Assembly: GCA_964343305.1 (NCBI GenBank)
Contig: CAYFJO010000090.1
Location: 1 to 30,556, forward strand
Direction of reading: 5' to 3'
DNA length: 30,556 bases
From: CAYFJO01 sp964343305
Lineage (GTDB): Bacteria; Planctomycetota; Planctomycetia; Pirellulales; Pirellulaceae
Shown here piece by piece: positions 15,632-24,675 of this stretch. The position numbers and the translations under genes were made by a program. The notes under the pieces are model-generated. The model saw only the letters and a program-made list of their open reading frames with translations. It was not told the DNA's origin and did no database searches. Numbering within the stretch: position 1 is the stretch's first letter; every line of letters begins with the position of its first letter.

Positions 15632-16708
15632 ATGGTTCGCATCGTTACTTTCTTCGTCGTTTGGCTGTCGTTCAGTTTGTACGCCGCGGCCCAGCAGAAT
15701 GTCACCATCCAGGTGCAATTGGGCGGGCAACGCGTCGAAGGAACGCCGCTGGCCTGGTCGTCGAGCCGTGTTCATTTGTTGCTGCGAGACGGTCGCATTT
15801 GGGATTTTTCGCCTACGGATGCGAAAGGTTTTCAGCAAGTCTCGTCGTCGTTTCGCAGCTACACTCAGTCGGACATGCGAGGCCAACTATTGACTGAATT
15901 TGGCCGGCGGTTTGAAGTTTCCGGAACGGGGCAGTTTCTGGTCGTGCATCCGGTTGGGTTGCGTGACAAATGGGCGCGGCGGTTCGAAGAACTCTATCGA
16001 TCGTTCCGCCACTATTTCACCGTGCGTGGGCTTCGGCCGCAAACACCGCCGTTTCCTTTTGTGGCAGTGGTGTTTCATGATCAGGTTGAGTTTCTTAAAT
16101 ACTCGGCCAGCCAAGGCGTGAATGTTGATCGCGGCGTGCTGGGATACTATTCGCCGAAAACGAATCGCGTTTTGATCTATGATCAAGATGTGGGAAGCGG
16201 CGGCGACAATCAATGGCAGAAAAACGGTGCCATCATCATCCACGAAGCGTCTCATCAGTCGGCGTTCAACACGGGCATCCACAACCGATTCGCGCCACCA
16301 CCAAGATGGGTCGCCGAGGGGCTGGGAACGATGTTCGAAGCACGCGGCGTTTGGGACTCGCGGAACCACGCTTCGCAAAGCGACCGCATCAATCGCGGTT
16401 GGTTCGAGAACTTCACTCGACATCAAGTCACGAACCGTCGCAAAGGATCGCTCGCCGAACTCATTTCGTCGGATCGCACGTTCCAGACGAATCCGACGGC
16501 GGCGTATGCACAGAGTTGGGCGTTGACGTTCTATCTCGCCGAGCGGGAGCCCCAAAAGTACTTTCAATATCTGGCCAAGACCGGCCAGCGAGAGGCGTTC
16601 ACTCCCTACCGCTCGACAGAGCGACTAGCGGATTTTACGTCCGTCTTTGGCAGCAATCTCGATATGCTGGACACCCGCCTGGTGCGGTTTATGCAGCAAC
16701 TCAAATGA
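15632..16708 (+). CDS. Secreted DUF1570-type zinc metalloprotease-like protein
   Basis: The protein has 358 residues with a signal peptide at about 1-20 (IVTFFVVWLSFSLYAAA). The C-terminal two thirds match the planctomycete DUF1570 family: a P-F-V-A-V-V-F-H-D-Q-V-E-F stretch near 145-157, G-Y-Y-S-P-K-T-N-R-V near 172-181, and a gluzincin motif H204-E-A-S-H208. The third ligand is likely E229 in WVAEGLGTMFE. These residues are all intact, so peptidase activity is plausible, but no substrate is known for the family. The N-terminal region (22-75) is a small beta domain resembling SLA1-type segments found in planctomycete proteins; this is a weaker reading. The stop lies 3 nt from the convergent kamA-like stop. 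Confidence 0.85.
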   Translation: MVRIVTFFVVWLSFSLYAAAQQNVTIQVQLGGQRVEGTPLAWSSSRVHLLLRDGRIWDFSPTDAKGFQQVSSSFRSYTQSDMRGQLLTEFGRRFEVSGTGQFLVVHPVGLRDKWARRFEELYRSFRHYFTVRGLRPQTPPFPFVAVVFHDQVEFLKYSASQGVNVDRGVLGYYSPKTNRVLIYDQDVGSGGDNQWQKNGAIIIHEASHQSAFNTGIHNRFAPPPRWVAEGLGTMFEARGVWDSRNHASQSDRINRGWFENFTRHQVTNRRKGSLAELISSDRTFQTNPTAAYAQSWALTFYLAEREPQKYFQYLAKTGQREAFTPYRSTERLADFTSVFGSNLDMLDTRLVRFMQQLK

Positions 16709-16711
16709 GCG

Positions 16712-17908
16712 TCACACCGTTAGCTCGGCGTAGTTAAACTCATCAACGGGCTCAAGCTGGTCCAACCAAAACGCCTCGTCATCACGCCGACAGATCATGA
16801 ACCGGCCCACGTCCCGGACGTCTTTTGCCTGATGATACCGCAAATAGATGTGGTTCTCGTCGATGGCCAGGATCTCAACCTTGCCACTTTCGTGTGACAT
16901 GCAGTATCGCGCCCGTCGAGCCAGCCCGGAACCTTGAGCCAGCGCATCTTGGAAGATTTGCCAACCCTGCACGATGGGCACTTCGTACGGCTCGTTGCCG
17001 GCGGTCGGACGACCTTGGAAAAGATAATACGGCGGACAACCGATGTACGACAGCTTGGAATACATTTCGGCAAGGATTTCCGCGTCGTCATTGATGCCAC
17101 GAATCATCGGACATTGATTGGCACAGATCACGCCGTTGCGAAGAGCCGCGTCGATGCCTTCGATGGCCACCTGGGTCAATTCTCGTGGATGGTCAAAATG
17201 AGCCATCAGGTAGATCCGTTTCGTCGGCGTCGAAAACTCACGGAACGTCGCCAGCAACTCGTCGTCCGTCAAGATGCGATAGGGATCGAAGGCCGGTATC
17301 TTGGAACCCAGCCGGATGATTCGGACATGCGGGATCTCACGCAACTGAGTGAAAATCTCTCGCAACCGCCGAGTGCTCATCAGCAGCGGATCGCCGCCGG
17401 TCAACAACACGTTGGTGATCTCCTTGTGCTCGGAGATATACCGCAGCCCCTCGCTGATGTCGTTCGTCACCTCGTCGTTGTCATTCATAAACAACCGCTT
17501 GCGGAAGCAATAGCGGCAATACGCACCACACACCTCGTTACACAACAACAAAACGGTGTCATGATATTTGTGCTGCACGCCGCGGGCCACCGTCACGGCC
17601 TCTTCATCGCTGGCGTCCAACTTGCCCCAGTCGCTGAGTTCTTCTTCACGGGGAATGATCAGTTGCCGAATCGGATCATCGGGATCGTCCCAATCGATCA
17701 AGTTCAGATAATACTCGTTGGCTCGAAAAACGTATTCCTGTGAAACGGGCCTCAGGCGTTCCCGTTCGTCCGGGGACAGCCCTTCGATCTGATTGAGATC
17801 TTTGACATATTTGACGCGCTTCCGTATCGCTTTGCCATTACCATTGCCGTTCGTTGATGGGGATTGTGTCGACACTGTCTCCGCCTTTCTCTCAATTGTT
17901 CTGATCAA
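16712..17908 (-). CDS. KamA-family radical SAM/PLP aminomutase-like protein
   Basis: This 398-residue cytoplasmic protein belongs to the lysine 2,3-aminomutase family. The radical SAM cluster motif is intact (C127-x3-C131-x2-C134), followed by R136, which matches the carboxylate-binding Arg of the clostridial enzyme. GGDPLL binds SAM. The PLP Lys is probably K343 (S-G-K). The two Asp residues that hold the lysine side chain in Clostridium KamA (D293, D330) appear replaced: the first aligns with R300 in FQGRP and the second falls in YCMSHE. The substrate is therefore probably not lysine. It is too different at the C-terminus to be called EpmB. The frame starts at TTG 17908; a GTG at 17872 preceded by GGCGGAG is an alternative start. 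The 3' end converges on the DUF1570 gene. Confidence 0.88.
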   Translation of the reverse strand: MIRTIERKAETVSTQSPSTNGNGNGKAIRKRVKYVKDLNQIEGLSPDERERLRPVSQEYVFRANEYYLNLIDWDDPDDPIRQLIIPREEELSDWGKLDASDEEAVTVARGVQHKYHDTVLLLCNEVCGAYCRYCFRKRLFMNDNDEVTNDISEGLRYISEHKEITNVLLTGGDPLLMSTRRLREIFTQLREIPHVRIIRLGSKIPAFDPYRILTDDELLATFREFSTPTKRIYLMAHFDHPRELTQVAIEGIDAALRNGVICANQCPMIRGINDDAEILAEMYSKLSYIGCPPYYLFQGRPTAGNEPYEVPIVQGWQIFQDALAQGSGLARRARYCMSHESGKVEILAIDENHIYLRYHQAKDVRDVGRFMICRRDDEAFWLDQLEPVDEFNYAELTV

Positions 17909-18747
17909 AGTCCTCGTTTGAGCGAAGGGAAGCTCGCCAAACGATGTCTGCCTCGGACGCCAAATGGTCGACCGGAGCGGGGACTTTGGCCGCTGGACAA
18001 GAGTATGCGGTCTTACTGATTCGCTTTCGTTTGTCTAAATGCCGTTTTAACGGGTTGAATTGCGAAGTCAACAGGACAGATGTACGAGCATTAATGTGAT
18101 TATCGCCGGTTTAGGCGTCGACTAGAAACATCTTCGGCGAATGCAATCGCAAGAACCTTCGGTGATGCCAAAAGATACGGAGATTGGATTTTCCGTAACG
18201 TTGGAGAATGAAAAACGTGGAGAACGGCCGAAATGCAATCAACTTAAACGTTGCAAACCTCGCCATTTACCTATATTAAACAGAGCGTGGCCAGCGGGCT
18301 TCATGAATTTTGATGCCAACAACGTTCGGGATCCGCAGTCCAGCAACGAGTCAATCCAGACCAACATCCACGTCCATCACTTCGATGTGTTAAGGCCTCC
18401 CTTTGGTTTGATCGAGGATCACTTGGTTCCAATCTGGCGCGACCAGCAGACCAGTTGTATCGCCCGTGCTACAAATGACATCCGCTGTCCCGTCGCCAGC
18501 CCCCACTTACAGCGGTCGCACGAGATCTGACCATCGAAAGCGAAGTGCCATCAGGGGTTGGCTGTATTCTGGCGGGCTTCAACTACTGATGTCTTCCCGG
18601 ACTTCAGAAGTTGGCATTCCCGTGACAGCACGGCATGATGTCGCGTTTCACTTGACGAATCTGCCCGGATTTTCTATTTTTCTCCCCTCTTCACTGCTGG
18701 TTAGTTAGAATGGGCCTTTTGTTTTCAAGACGACTAAGGCTTCTCCC
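17909..18747. other. Long gene-poor stretch with a gene fossil
   Basis: No intact gene is convincing here. Forward frames at 18141-18530 and 18466-18708 have no recognisable fold. The part from about 18290 to 18585 reads as a decayed VCBS/FG-GAP gene on the minus strand, annotated separately. The remainder (17909-18290) shows no clear feature; it presumably carries promoters for the flanking genes, but I could not identify one. Confidence 0.5.
18286..18585 (-). pseudogene. Decayed VCBS/FG-GAP repeat gene fragment
   Basis: Reading the minus strand from 18580, one frame gives PTPDGTSLSMVRSRATAV. After a one- or two-base shift the next frame gives GDGTADVICSTGDTTGLLVA, then PDWNQVILDQTKGRP. A stop codon is followed by HIEVMDVDVGLD, another stop, then LVAGLRIPNVV. 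These pieces in this order fit the calcium-binding beta-propeller repeats (D-x-D-G-D-G-x-x-D-x-V-x-G) of large secreted planctomycete proteins. At least one frameshift and two in-frame stops break it, and no start is visible. Family assignment is by pattern only. Confidence 0.45.
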
Positions 18748-19659
18748 ATGCCGCGTTGGCTGACTTTGATTACCATTTCGGTCCTTCTATCACCTCCTGT
18801 GTTGGCGCGAGATATCTATGTGAACAACCTTGGTGGCGATGATTCGTTTGATGGCAGCGCGCCGCAATCGCGCGGTCAAAGATCGGGCCCGTGCCGGTCG
18901 ATCGGACGAGCACTTCGTTTGGCCACGAAAGGCGACCGCGTGATTGTAGCGAACACCGGCGAGGCGTATCACGAGTCCATCACCCTGCAAGGCGGGCGGC
19001 ACAGCGGTTATGCAAGCAAGTCTTTCGAAGTGCTGGGGAACGGGGCTATCCTTGATGGTTCGCAACCGGTTCCCGCGGACGCTTGGGAGCATGTCAAGGA
19101 CGAGTTGTTCCGTTTCGAACCGAAGCTGAAAAGTTTTCAGCAGTTGTTCATCGACGACCTGCCTGTCGAACGGCTGCGAATTCCAGCCGATGGCAAGATG
19201 CCCAAGTTGGAGCCTTTGCAGTGGTGTTTGTTTCAACGCTACATTTACTTTCACGTCGAAAGAGGTTTGCTGCCGCAAGATTACAACATCACTTACGCCG
19301 GCCACCCGGTGGGAATCACGTTGTACGAAGTGCGGAACGTCGTGATCCGAGACGTGACAGTGCAGGGCTTTCAGCTCGACGGCATCAACGCCCATGACAA
19401 CGCGATGAGCGCGACGATCGTTGGTTGCATTTGTCGGGGCAACGGCCGCAGCGGCATTTCGGTCGGTGGTGCATCGCGTGTCCGGCTGCAATCATGCCTA
19501 GTGGGAAACAACGGCGACGCCCAAGTGCGAACCGAGGGCTATTCGAAAACATGGATCGTCGACTGCGACCTGCTGGACAACACCGCACCGAAGATCGTTC
19601 GCGAAGCCGGTCGTGTCTTTGTGGAGAAAACGGCCGCCGCCGATCCTGGCACGGATTAA
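18748..19659 (+). CDS. Secreted right-handed beta-helix protein
   Basis: This 303-residue protein has a signal peptide at about 1-21 (LTLITISVLLSPPVLA). The segment R-D-I-Y-V-N-N-L-G-G-D-D-S-F-D-G at 21-36 is the usual N-terminal cap of DUF1565/pectate-lyase-type parallel beta helices. It is followed by P-C-R-S-I-G-R-A-L-R-L-A-x-x-G-D-R-V-I-V near 49-68. Coil-like repeats occupy about 190-285 (V-V-I-R-D-V-T-V, then G-C-I-C-R-G-N-G-R-S-G-I-S-V, L-Q-S-C-L-V-G-N-N). The family includes polysaccharide lyases and non-catalytic binding proteins; no catalytic residues can be assigned. It is rather short for the family and could be C-terminally shortened. The frame beyond its TAA continues in an unrelated gene fragment. 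Confidence 0.82.
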   Translation: MPRWLTLITISVLLSPPVLARDIYVNNLGGDDSFDGSAPQSRGQRSGPCRSIGRALRLATKGDRVIVANTGEAYHESITLQGGRHSGYASKSFEVLGNGAILDGSQPVPADAWEHVKDELFRFEPKLKSFQQLFIDDLPVERLRIPADGKMPKLEPLQWCLFQRYIYFHVERGLLPQDYNITYAGHPVGITLYEVRNVVIRDVTVQGFQLDGINAHDNAMSATIVGCICRGNGRSGISVGGASRVRLQSCLVGNNGDAQVRTEGYSKTWIVDCDLLDNTAPKIVREAGRVFVEKTAAADPGTD

Positions 19660-19941
19660 GTTCGCCGGACGATTCTCGTTAGAAACTGGTCTCAGTACCT
19701 GAAACACGGCGAACTACCAAATAACTCTCTGTTCGTACCTCAACAGGACATTAAATATGCCGGCTACGCTGGACGAGATCTCAAAGCCACGACCAAATCT
19801 AACAATCAAACGACGTACATCACTTGGCGGCTGTTGTTGATCAAGGACCGACTGTATCAAATCGGCTGTGTCGGAGTGGGCAAGGAAGTGCCGATGGACA
19901 CGGTCGACCAGATCCGGGCGTCATTTAGACTGCTGCGATAA
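19660..19941 (+). pseudogene. Orphan C-terminal gene fragment, planctomycete envelope-type domain
   Basis: This 93-codon frame follows the beta-helix stop directly and in the same frame, and ends with TAA at 19939-19941. It contains GYAGRDLKATT near codons 35-45, then WRLLLIKDRLYQIGCVGVG and a closing DTVDQIRASFRLL. That is the pattern of a C-terminal domain common in planctomycete hypothetical proteins: G-R-E/D, then an R-L-Y-Q-L/I core, then a helix ending S-F-x-L-L. No ATG start lies before codon 78, so it is too incomplete to be a gene. It is best read as the 3' end of a deleted gene. Confidence 0.55.
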
Positions 19942-20107
19942 ATTTGAATGAAACGCAGGGTGCGTACAGCAAGCCTTTGGCGATGGTGCCTTGCACACGG
20001 CAGCGGTTTCCCATTTCCAAACATTTCCCCCCAATCTAAGTTGGCTTCCGGAACACACCGCAAGGGATGGGCCGTGCTTCACACATCCTACGTAATGTTT
20101 CCGCGCC
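19942..20107. other. Intergenic stretch, nothing recognised
   Basis: The 166 nt between the gene fragment and the 3' end of the 1329-residue gene hold no repeat, hairpin or frame that I can support. Confidence 0.5.
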
Positions 20108-23100
20108 TCAGTATCCGCGCTTGCCCCACGCGTCGATTTGGCGGCGGATCTCTTCGAAGGAAAGTGCCCGTTGAGGGATGATTTCGGTTTGAACCGGATT
20201 GTCGATGCCGCGCACTATGCAGATGACGTCTTCCACTTCGTCTTCCAGGGCAATCAGCCAAGCGGGGACGTCCAGCCCAACACCGGTTGGATCGCGCGTC
20301 AAGACATTGGTCTCCTCTTGAAGCAACGCGAACTCGTTGGGAGGTTTTTCATTGGACGCACCGCGAATGGCGGGTTCGATCAACGCGCGAATTCGGTCAA
20401 TGTGCATCGGGCGAATGAATCGTTCGCCGATACGGTCCGCCACGGTGGGCATGCTCATCGCATATTTCTTTTGCAACTCCGTCAGCCGCAGCAAGTATTT
20501 TGTGGCTTCTTCACCGATGCGTTCGGTCAGCGTCCGCCGCCATCTGCGCGCGGCATTGGCATGCCCGCGGCGGACAAGGATTTCATGGGCCCAAACCACC
20601 GGCTTCAAATTCCAGGCAACGCGGTCGTAGTCCGTCCGCAGCCGCAGAAAATCCAACAACATGTAGAGCAACTCACCTCGATCCGACTGAGTCGTAGTGC
20701 TGTTGTAATCGCGATACTCGCCGTAGTTTTCGACGATCGCCTCGAGCACCAACGTCAGATTCTCGACGGTCTCGTGCCGATCGACTTCATGGGAATCCAA
20801 TGCCTCCAAGAGCTTGCTTAACGATTCCTCGTAAACTTCTTCTTCCGCCTGACTCAGCCAGAGGTCGACGCCTTGGTGCAAGATGGCTCGCAAATTGCCG
20901 AGATTGAAAAATCGTTGCGTGAACAGCTCTTGCCCGAATTGCTGAATGAACTCGACCAAGCCATCCCAGGGCTCGGCATCTTTGGCTTTTTCCAGCACGG
21001 AAAGCCTGAGCGTTCGGCTGTGCGCCAGCCAACTGATCAGCAAAGACTCCGTGGCGCTTTCCAAGCAATCCACCAAGTTTTCGGTCGCTTTCGCTTTCTT
21101 TTTCGACTTCTTGTCTCCGCCGCTCCACTGTTGGGCCGAGTCGACCAGGCACTCGACGAGCGACTTGTAACCGATTTTGAAAAGCTCGTCGAACTCGGTC
21201 ACGGCACCGATGCCTACCGGATGATCGCGCTCCATTTCGCGGGCCGTTTCCAGCAACTTGCGCGTTTCGGTCAACAAGCCGAGCCGAGGCAACCAACCGA
21301 GCAGATCTTGGATTGCTTGCTGCCGCACGCGCGTGGCCACGATTTTGCGCGGATCGCCGCCTCGATTCAGCGGCACATACAGCAACGGCTGTTCGCTCAA
21401 CGCTTGAAGCAAATCGGGCCAATGCAGCCGCACAGCGTTGATGTCACCTCGCATCATCGCGGCACAAACTTCGACAACCTGCAATTGGTCCTCGTCGCGT
21501 TCCGGCGATTGAAAGGCTTCCCCGACGGTCACCGGATACGCAGTTGCGGCCGCCAACAAATGCCGCACGGCCGCCGACGCTTCGACACACGTGGTGACGA
21601 CCCGATCGAGCAACGATTCTTTGGCGACGCGTCGCCGGTCGTACTCGATCATCGAATCATGATCGCCCGACGGAGTGGGAATCGGATGGTCCGACACGGC
21701 ATCGAGCAAATCCAGCAGGTCGCGATGGTTCCGTGCCGCGTCCGCAATCCAGTGACGAAACGCTTGCTCGAAATCCACTTGTTCTTCGGTCGCTTCCGCT
21801 TTGCTGAACACGACGAATGGGCCGGTGGCGACGAACGTCCAAAGCCGGGACATGGTCGTCAAAAACGCAAGCCGGTCGGCGATGCGGCGGGACTCGAGTT
21901 CCAATTCGTCGTCGCTAGAAGAGTCGTAGTCAAAGATCTCTCCTTCAACGCCATCGTCGGTGCTGTCACGATAGACGACATCTTCGTAGGCGGCTCCGTA
22001 GAGGTCTTCGTCGTTTTCGTCCTCTTCCACCATGCCGGCGGTGGGCTGGTCGCTGCCCTTCGGTCGCGTGCCGTTAAGCTCGAAATGGGGTGTCCGCCAA
22101 TACTCTTCCGCGTTGGCTTCCAAATAGTCGAACAACTTCTTGGCCAACTTCCAACCGCTGGGCAGGTCCACCGAGTCGTCTTCCTTGTCGGCGCAAACGT
22201 TGTGCCACCGAATGAGCCAGATTTCGACCAAGTGATGGAACGAACGATCGCCTTGCTCCAATCCGATTCGATCGGCTTGGCTCAGCCAATGCATCAACAG
22301 CGCCATCGACGCCACGAAGTCTCCTCGATCGAGCAACGCTTCGACGACCAGGGCGTACGCCGTCGGGCTGTCGAACATCTCCGCGTGAGGTGCCCAAAAG
22401 CCAACGTCTCCGGTCGCGGCTCCACCTTTGTGCCAAAGATTGAGCGCCTCGGCCACGTGCTCGGCCGCGCGATAAACATCCAACGCGTCGGACGCTTCGA
22501 CCGCGCCAACTTCGTGAACCGCGTACTTGCGCCACCAGTCCGTTAGTTCGCGAAATTGGACGCTGATCTTTTCGCACAACGGCCGGTCGTCCACCGCCGC
22601 CGCCTCGCTCCACGCCTGGCTGTAAAATGCAAAGATGCGTTCCATCAAGTCGATCAATTCGTCGGCCCGATGATCGTGAATGCTGTTTTCCAGAGCCGGG
22701 AACAAGCTGAACTGGGCGTCGAACCCCAAGATGTTCCAGGGATCGATCATCGCACCGCAGTGGATCGCACGCTTGACATGGGAAACCGCTTCGACGAGCA
22801 ACTCCGCGGATGCTTCCAACTCGCCACGTTCCAAAGCCGCGTTGCCGTCCAGCAGACAGGCGTCAATGCGGCACTGCATGCGTGCGGAAGCAGTGGGCAC
22901 CACGTTGGCCTGCTCGACCGCGGCCTCGGCATAGCCCATTCGCGCGAAAATCATGGCCAGGTGGACGTGCTCGAGTTGCGACGCACGACGCCGAGCAAGC
23001 TGGGCGTTGAGGTGTTGACGCGCACCGCCGAAAGGTTGCCGCTTTTTCGCCGCTTCCTCTTCCAACCGCTGGCGGAAGCCGCCGTCCATGCGATCGAACA

Positions 23101-24097
23101 ACTGGATGTAGAACTCGTCGCGATAAGCTGCAATGTCGGGCAGCAGCGACGTCAACGTGACGGTGGAATCATGCGTCTCTGGGCCACTGCCACTGATGCC
23201 CGACGCCATCAGCATCGTCCCGGCCAACACGGCAGCGGCTTCAAACAACAGCTCGTCATGGGGGATCTCGGGCGGCGGGTTTTCAACTCGGTCCATCAAG
23301 GCGTCGAATGTCACTTGCTGGATGATGAAGCGCGTGTAGAAGCCGCGATTGTCGATTTTGTGAGGGTCCCATTGGCCGAAGTGATAGTTGGGACGCTTGT
23401 TCGCGGGATGATTGAAATCGTACGCACGGGGATCGATCGCAAGCTCCTGCAAATTCTCCGGCAAAAAACAAGCCGCTCGAAGAACCGACGGCGCGGTATC
23501 TTCGATCAACTCCAGCGCTCGAGTGACCACTTCTTGATGTAGTCCGTCGGCAACCCCCGCGTCGCGTATGTAGATCGGAATTGGGCGCACCCACTCGTGT
23601 GCGTAGGGTTCGACCTTGCGATTTTCCAACACCGCGACCGGCCGATAGCCGATGTAGTCGTTCAGCGTGGTGATCGTGCTGCCGACAATGCGATCCGTTT
23701 CATCCCACGGCTGCCCCTGATTTAAAACCGCTTCGCAAATCCGCCCGACCAAAAACGGGCTAAACAAAAACCCCGCCGGTTGATGAAACAGTTGGTCGGG
23801 ATGAAACTCCAGGTAGGCAGTGGGGACGCGATGGAATGCCAGATCAACCACGGCGGTAGCCTGCTCGGCGTTTTCGAAAGTCGTCGAGTTAGCCTGCAAG
23901 TCCGACAATCGCGATTGAATCAATTCACCGACGAGTTGGTAAGTTGGCACGTCGGACTTCTTGCTGTCCGTCAATGCAAAGAGTCGATTGAGGTTGGACA
24001 GGAATTGAGGGTCGGCGGCTCCCGATGAGAAATTGAGGTATCCCAGTACCTTGTCGAGCAATTGCTCCCCTTCGGCGGATGTCTTTCGCCGTGCCAT
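20108..24097 (-). CDS. Large cytoplasmic helical protein of unknown function
   Basis: This 1329-residue protein matches no family that I recognise. The start is well supported: ATG at 24095-24097 preceded by AGGAG nine nt upstream. There is no signal peptide or membrane segment. The sequence is dominated by amphipathic helices with A/L/E-rich repeats, including TPR-like helical pairs near 388-450 (M-G-Y-A-E-A-A-V-E-Q-A followed by L-D-G-N-A-A-L-E-R-G-E-L-E-A-S). A strongly acidic, probably disordered linker lies at about 680-735 and divides the protein into two halves. A lysine-rich patch (about 990-1005) lies in the second half. No nuclease, helicase, kinase or protease motif is visible. The length and helical content suggest a scaffold. 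Neighbours give no clue, as it is flanked by intergenic DNA on both sides. It probably belongs to a planctomycete-restricted family. Confidence 0.85.
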   Translation of the reverse strand: MARRKTSAEGEQLLDKVLGYLNFSSGAADPQFLSNLNRLFALTDSKKSDVPTYQLVGELIQSRLSDLQANSTTFENAEQATAVVDLAFHRVPTAYLEFHPDQLFHQPAGFLFSPFLVGRICEAVLNQGQPWDETDRIVGSTITTLNDYIGYRPVAVLENRKVEPYAHEWVRPIPIYIRDAGVADGLHQEVVTRALELIEDTAPSVLRAACFLPENLQELAIDPRAYDFNHPANKRPNYHFGQWDPHKIDNRGFYTRFIIQQVTFDALMDRVENPPPEIPHDELLFEAAAVLAGTMLMASGISGSGPETHDSTVTLTSLLPDIAAYRDEFYIQLFDRMDGGFRQRLEEEAAKKRQPFGGARQHLNAQLARRRASQLEHVHLAMIFARMGYAEAAVEQANVVPTASARMQCRIDACLLDGNAALERGELEASAELLVEAVSHVKRAIHCGAMIDPWNILGFDAQFSLFPALENSIHDHRADELIDLMERIFAFYSQAWSEAAAVDDRPLCEKISVQFRELTDWWRKYAVHEVGAVEASDALDVYRAAEHVAEALNLWHKGGAATGDVGFWAPHAEMFDSPTAYALVVEALLDRGDFVASMALLMHWLSQADRIGLEQGDRSFHHLVEIWLIRWHNVCADKEDDSVDLPSGWKLAKKLFDYLEANAEEYWRTPHFELNGTRPKGSDQPTAGMVEEDENDEDLYGAAYEDVVYRDSTDDGVEGEIFDYDSSSDDELELESRRIADRLAFLTTMSRLWTFVATGPFVVFSKAEATEEQVDFEQAFRHWIADAARNHRDLLDLLDAVSDHPIPTPSGDHDSMIEYDRRRVAKESLLDRVVTTCVEASAAVRHLLAAATAYPVTVGEAFQSPERDEDQLQVVEVCAAMMRGDINAVRLHWPDLLQALSEQPLLYVPLNRGGDPRKIVATRVRQQAIQDLLGWLPRLGLLTETRKLLETAREMERDHPVGIGAVTEFDELFKIGYKSLVECLVDSAQQWSGGDKKSKKKAKATENLVDCLESATESLLISWLAHSRTLRLSVLEKAKDAEPWDGLVEFIQQFGQELFTQRFFNLGNLRAILHQGVDLWLSQAEEEVYEESLSKLLEALDSHEVDRHETVENLTLVLEAIVENYGEYRDYNSTTTQSDRGELLYMLLDFLRLRTDYDRVAWNLKPVVWAHEILVRRGHANAARRWRRTLTERIGEEATKYLLRLTELQKKYAMSMPTVADRIGERFIRPMHIDRIRALIEPAIRGASNEKPPNEFALLQEETNVLTRDPTGVGLDVPAWLIALEDEVEDVICIVRGIDNPVQTEIIPQRALSFEEIRRQIDAWGKRGY

Positions 24098-24675
24098 AAG
24101 TCTTAACTCCTCATGGCTACGTCAGCGGTGAACCAAGTAACGATCATGAGTTGTGCCGTGGGGGGGGAATTCGAATAGCAGTTGCAGATCATCGTAGATT
24201 TGATGCCGATTGAGGTCTATGGGGCATTTTGAGCGGGCGCGCAATGCACGCGATGGTGCAAGTTTAATGCTGTCATCCATTTTGGAGTGAGCAAAACTCT
24301 TAGCGGCGAGCTGCCAGATTGCCGAAATGTGGGAAAACCGTCACAAGCCGGCAGGTTGTGGCTACGTTGGGCCAGTTTTCCGACAAAGCCCAGTTTTCGC
24401 GGGATCTGAGCCGCGAAACCCATTATCCACCAAGGAAGTGTCCTAATTTGGAAGTAAGATGGCCACTCTTGGCCGTCTTTTGTCGGGCAGGAGTGCCCGA
24501 CCTACGGCAACTTAGGACACTACCTCCATCAAGTTTTGACGTGCGTTTTCCGACCAAATATATTAAGATAGAACCTATGGATCTGAAGAATTGAGGCATT
24601 CTAAGATTGGTCTGTTTGACATTCTTCTCGTCCTCCTTTTCAACAGCGATTTTCACAAACATTCACGAACCGAAA
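24098..24675. other. Intergenic region with hairpins and an inverted-repeat element
   Basis: This region separates two divergent genes. It contains a run of eight or nine G (about 24160-24168) and a perfect 8-bp hairpin (TTTCGCGG at 24395-24402, CCGCGAAA at 24411-24418). The MITE-like element at 24437-24521 is annotated separately. Promoters for the 1329-residue gene and the PQQ protein should be here, but none is clear enough to mark. Confidence 0.6.
24437..24521. mobile_element. 85-bp MITE-like inverted-repeat element
   Basis: Perfect 10-bp terminal inverted repeats, AGTGTCCTAA (24437-24446) and TTAGGACACT (24512-24521), bound the element. They extend to 12 of 13 if flanking bases are counted. 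Two hairpins lie inside: GGCCA-CTCT-TGGCC (24461-24474) and GTCGGGCA-GGAG-TGCCCGAC (24482-24501). No transposase is encoded. The second hairpin is a sequence I recall as scattered through planctomycete genomes. No clear target-site duplication is seen. Confidence 0.65.

Noticed and set aside
18141..18530. 129-codon forward frame in the gene-poor gap
   Set aside because: There is no ribosome binding site, fold or family pattern. Its 3' part is antisense to the VCBS-like fossil, which explains the region better.
20873..22546. 557-codon forward open frame opposite the 1329-residue gene
   Set aside because: It is antisense to a gene with a clear ribosome binding site and coding character. It has a His/Arg/Gln-rich, low-complexity composition and no domain, as expected from G/C-rich third positions.
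24394..24419. 8-bp hairpin as a terminator
   Set aside because: The stem is perfect, but no T run follows on either strand, so it is listed only as intergenic structure.
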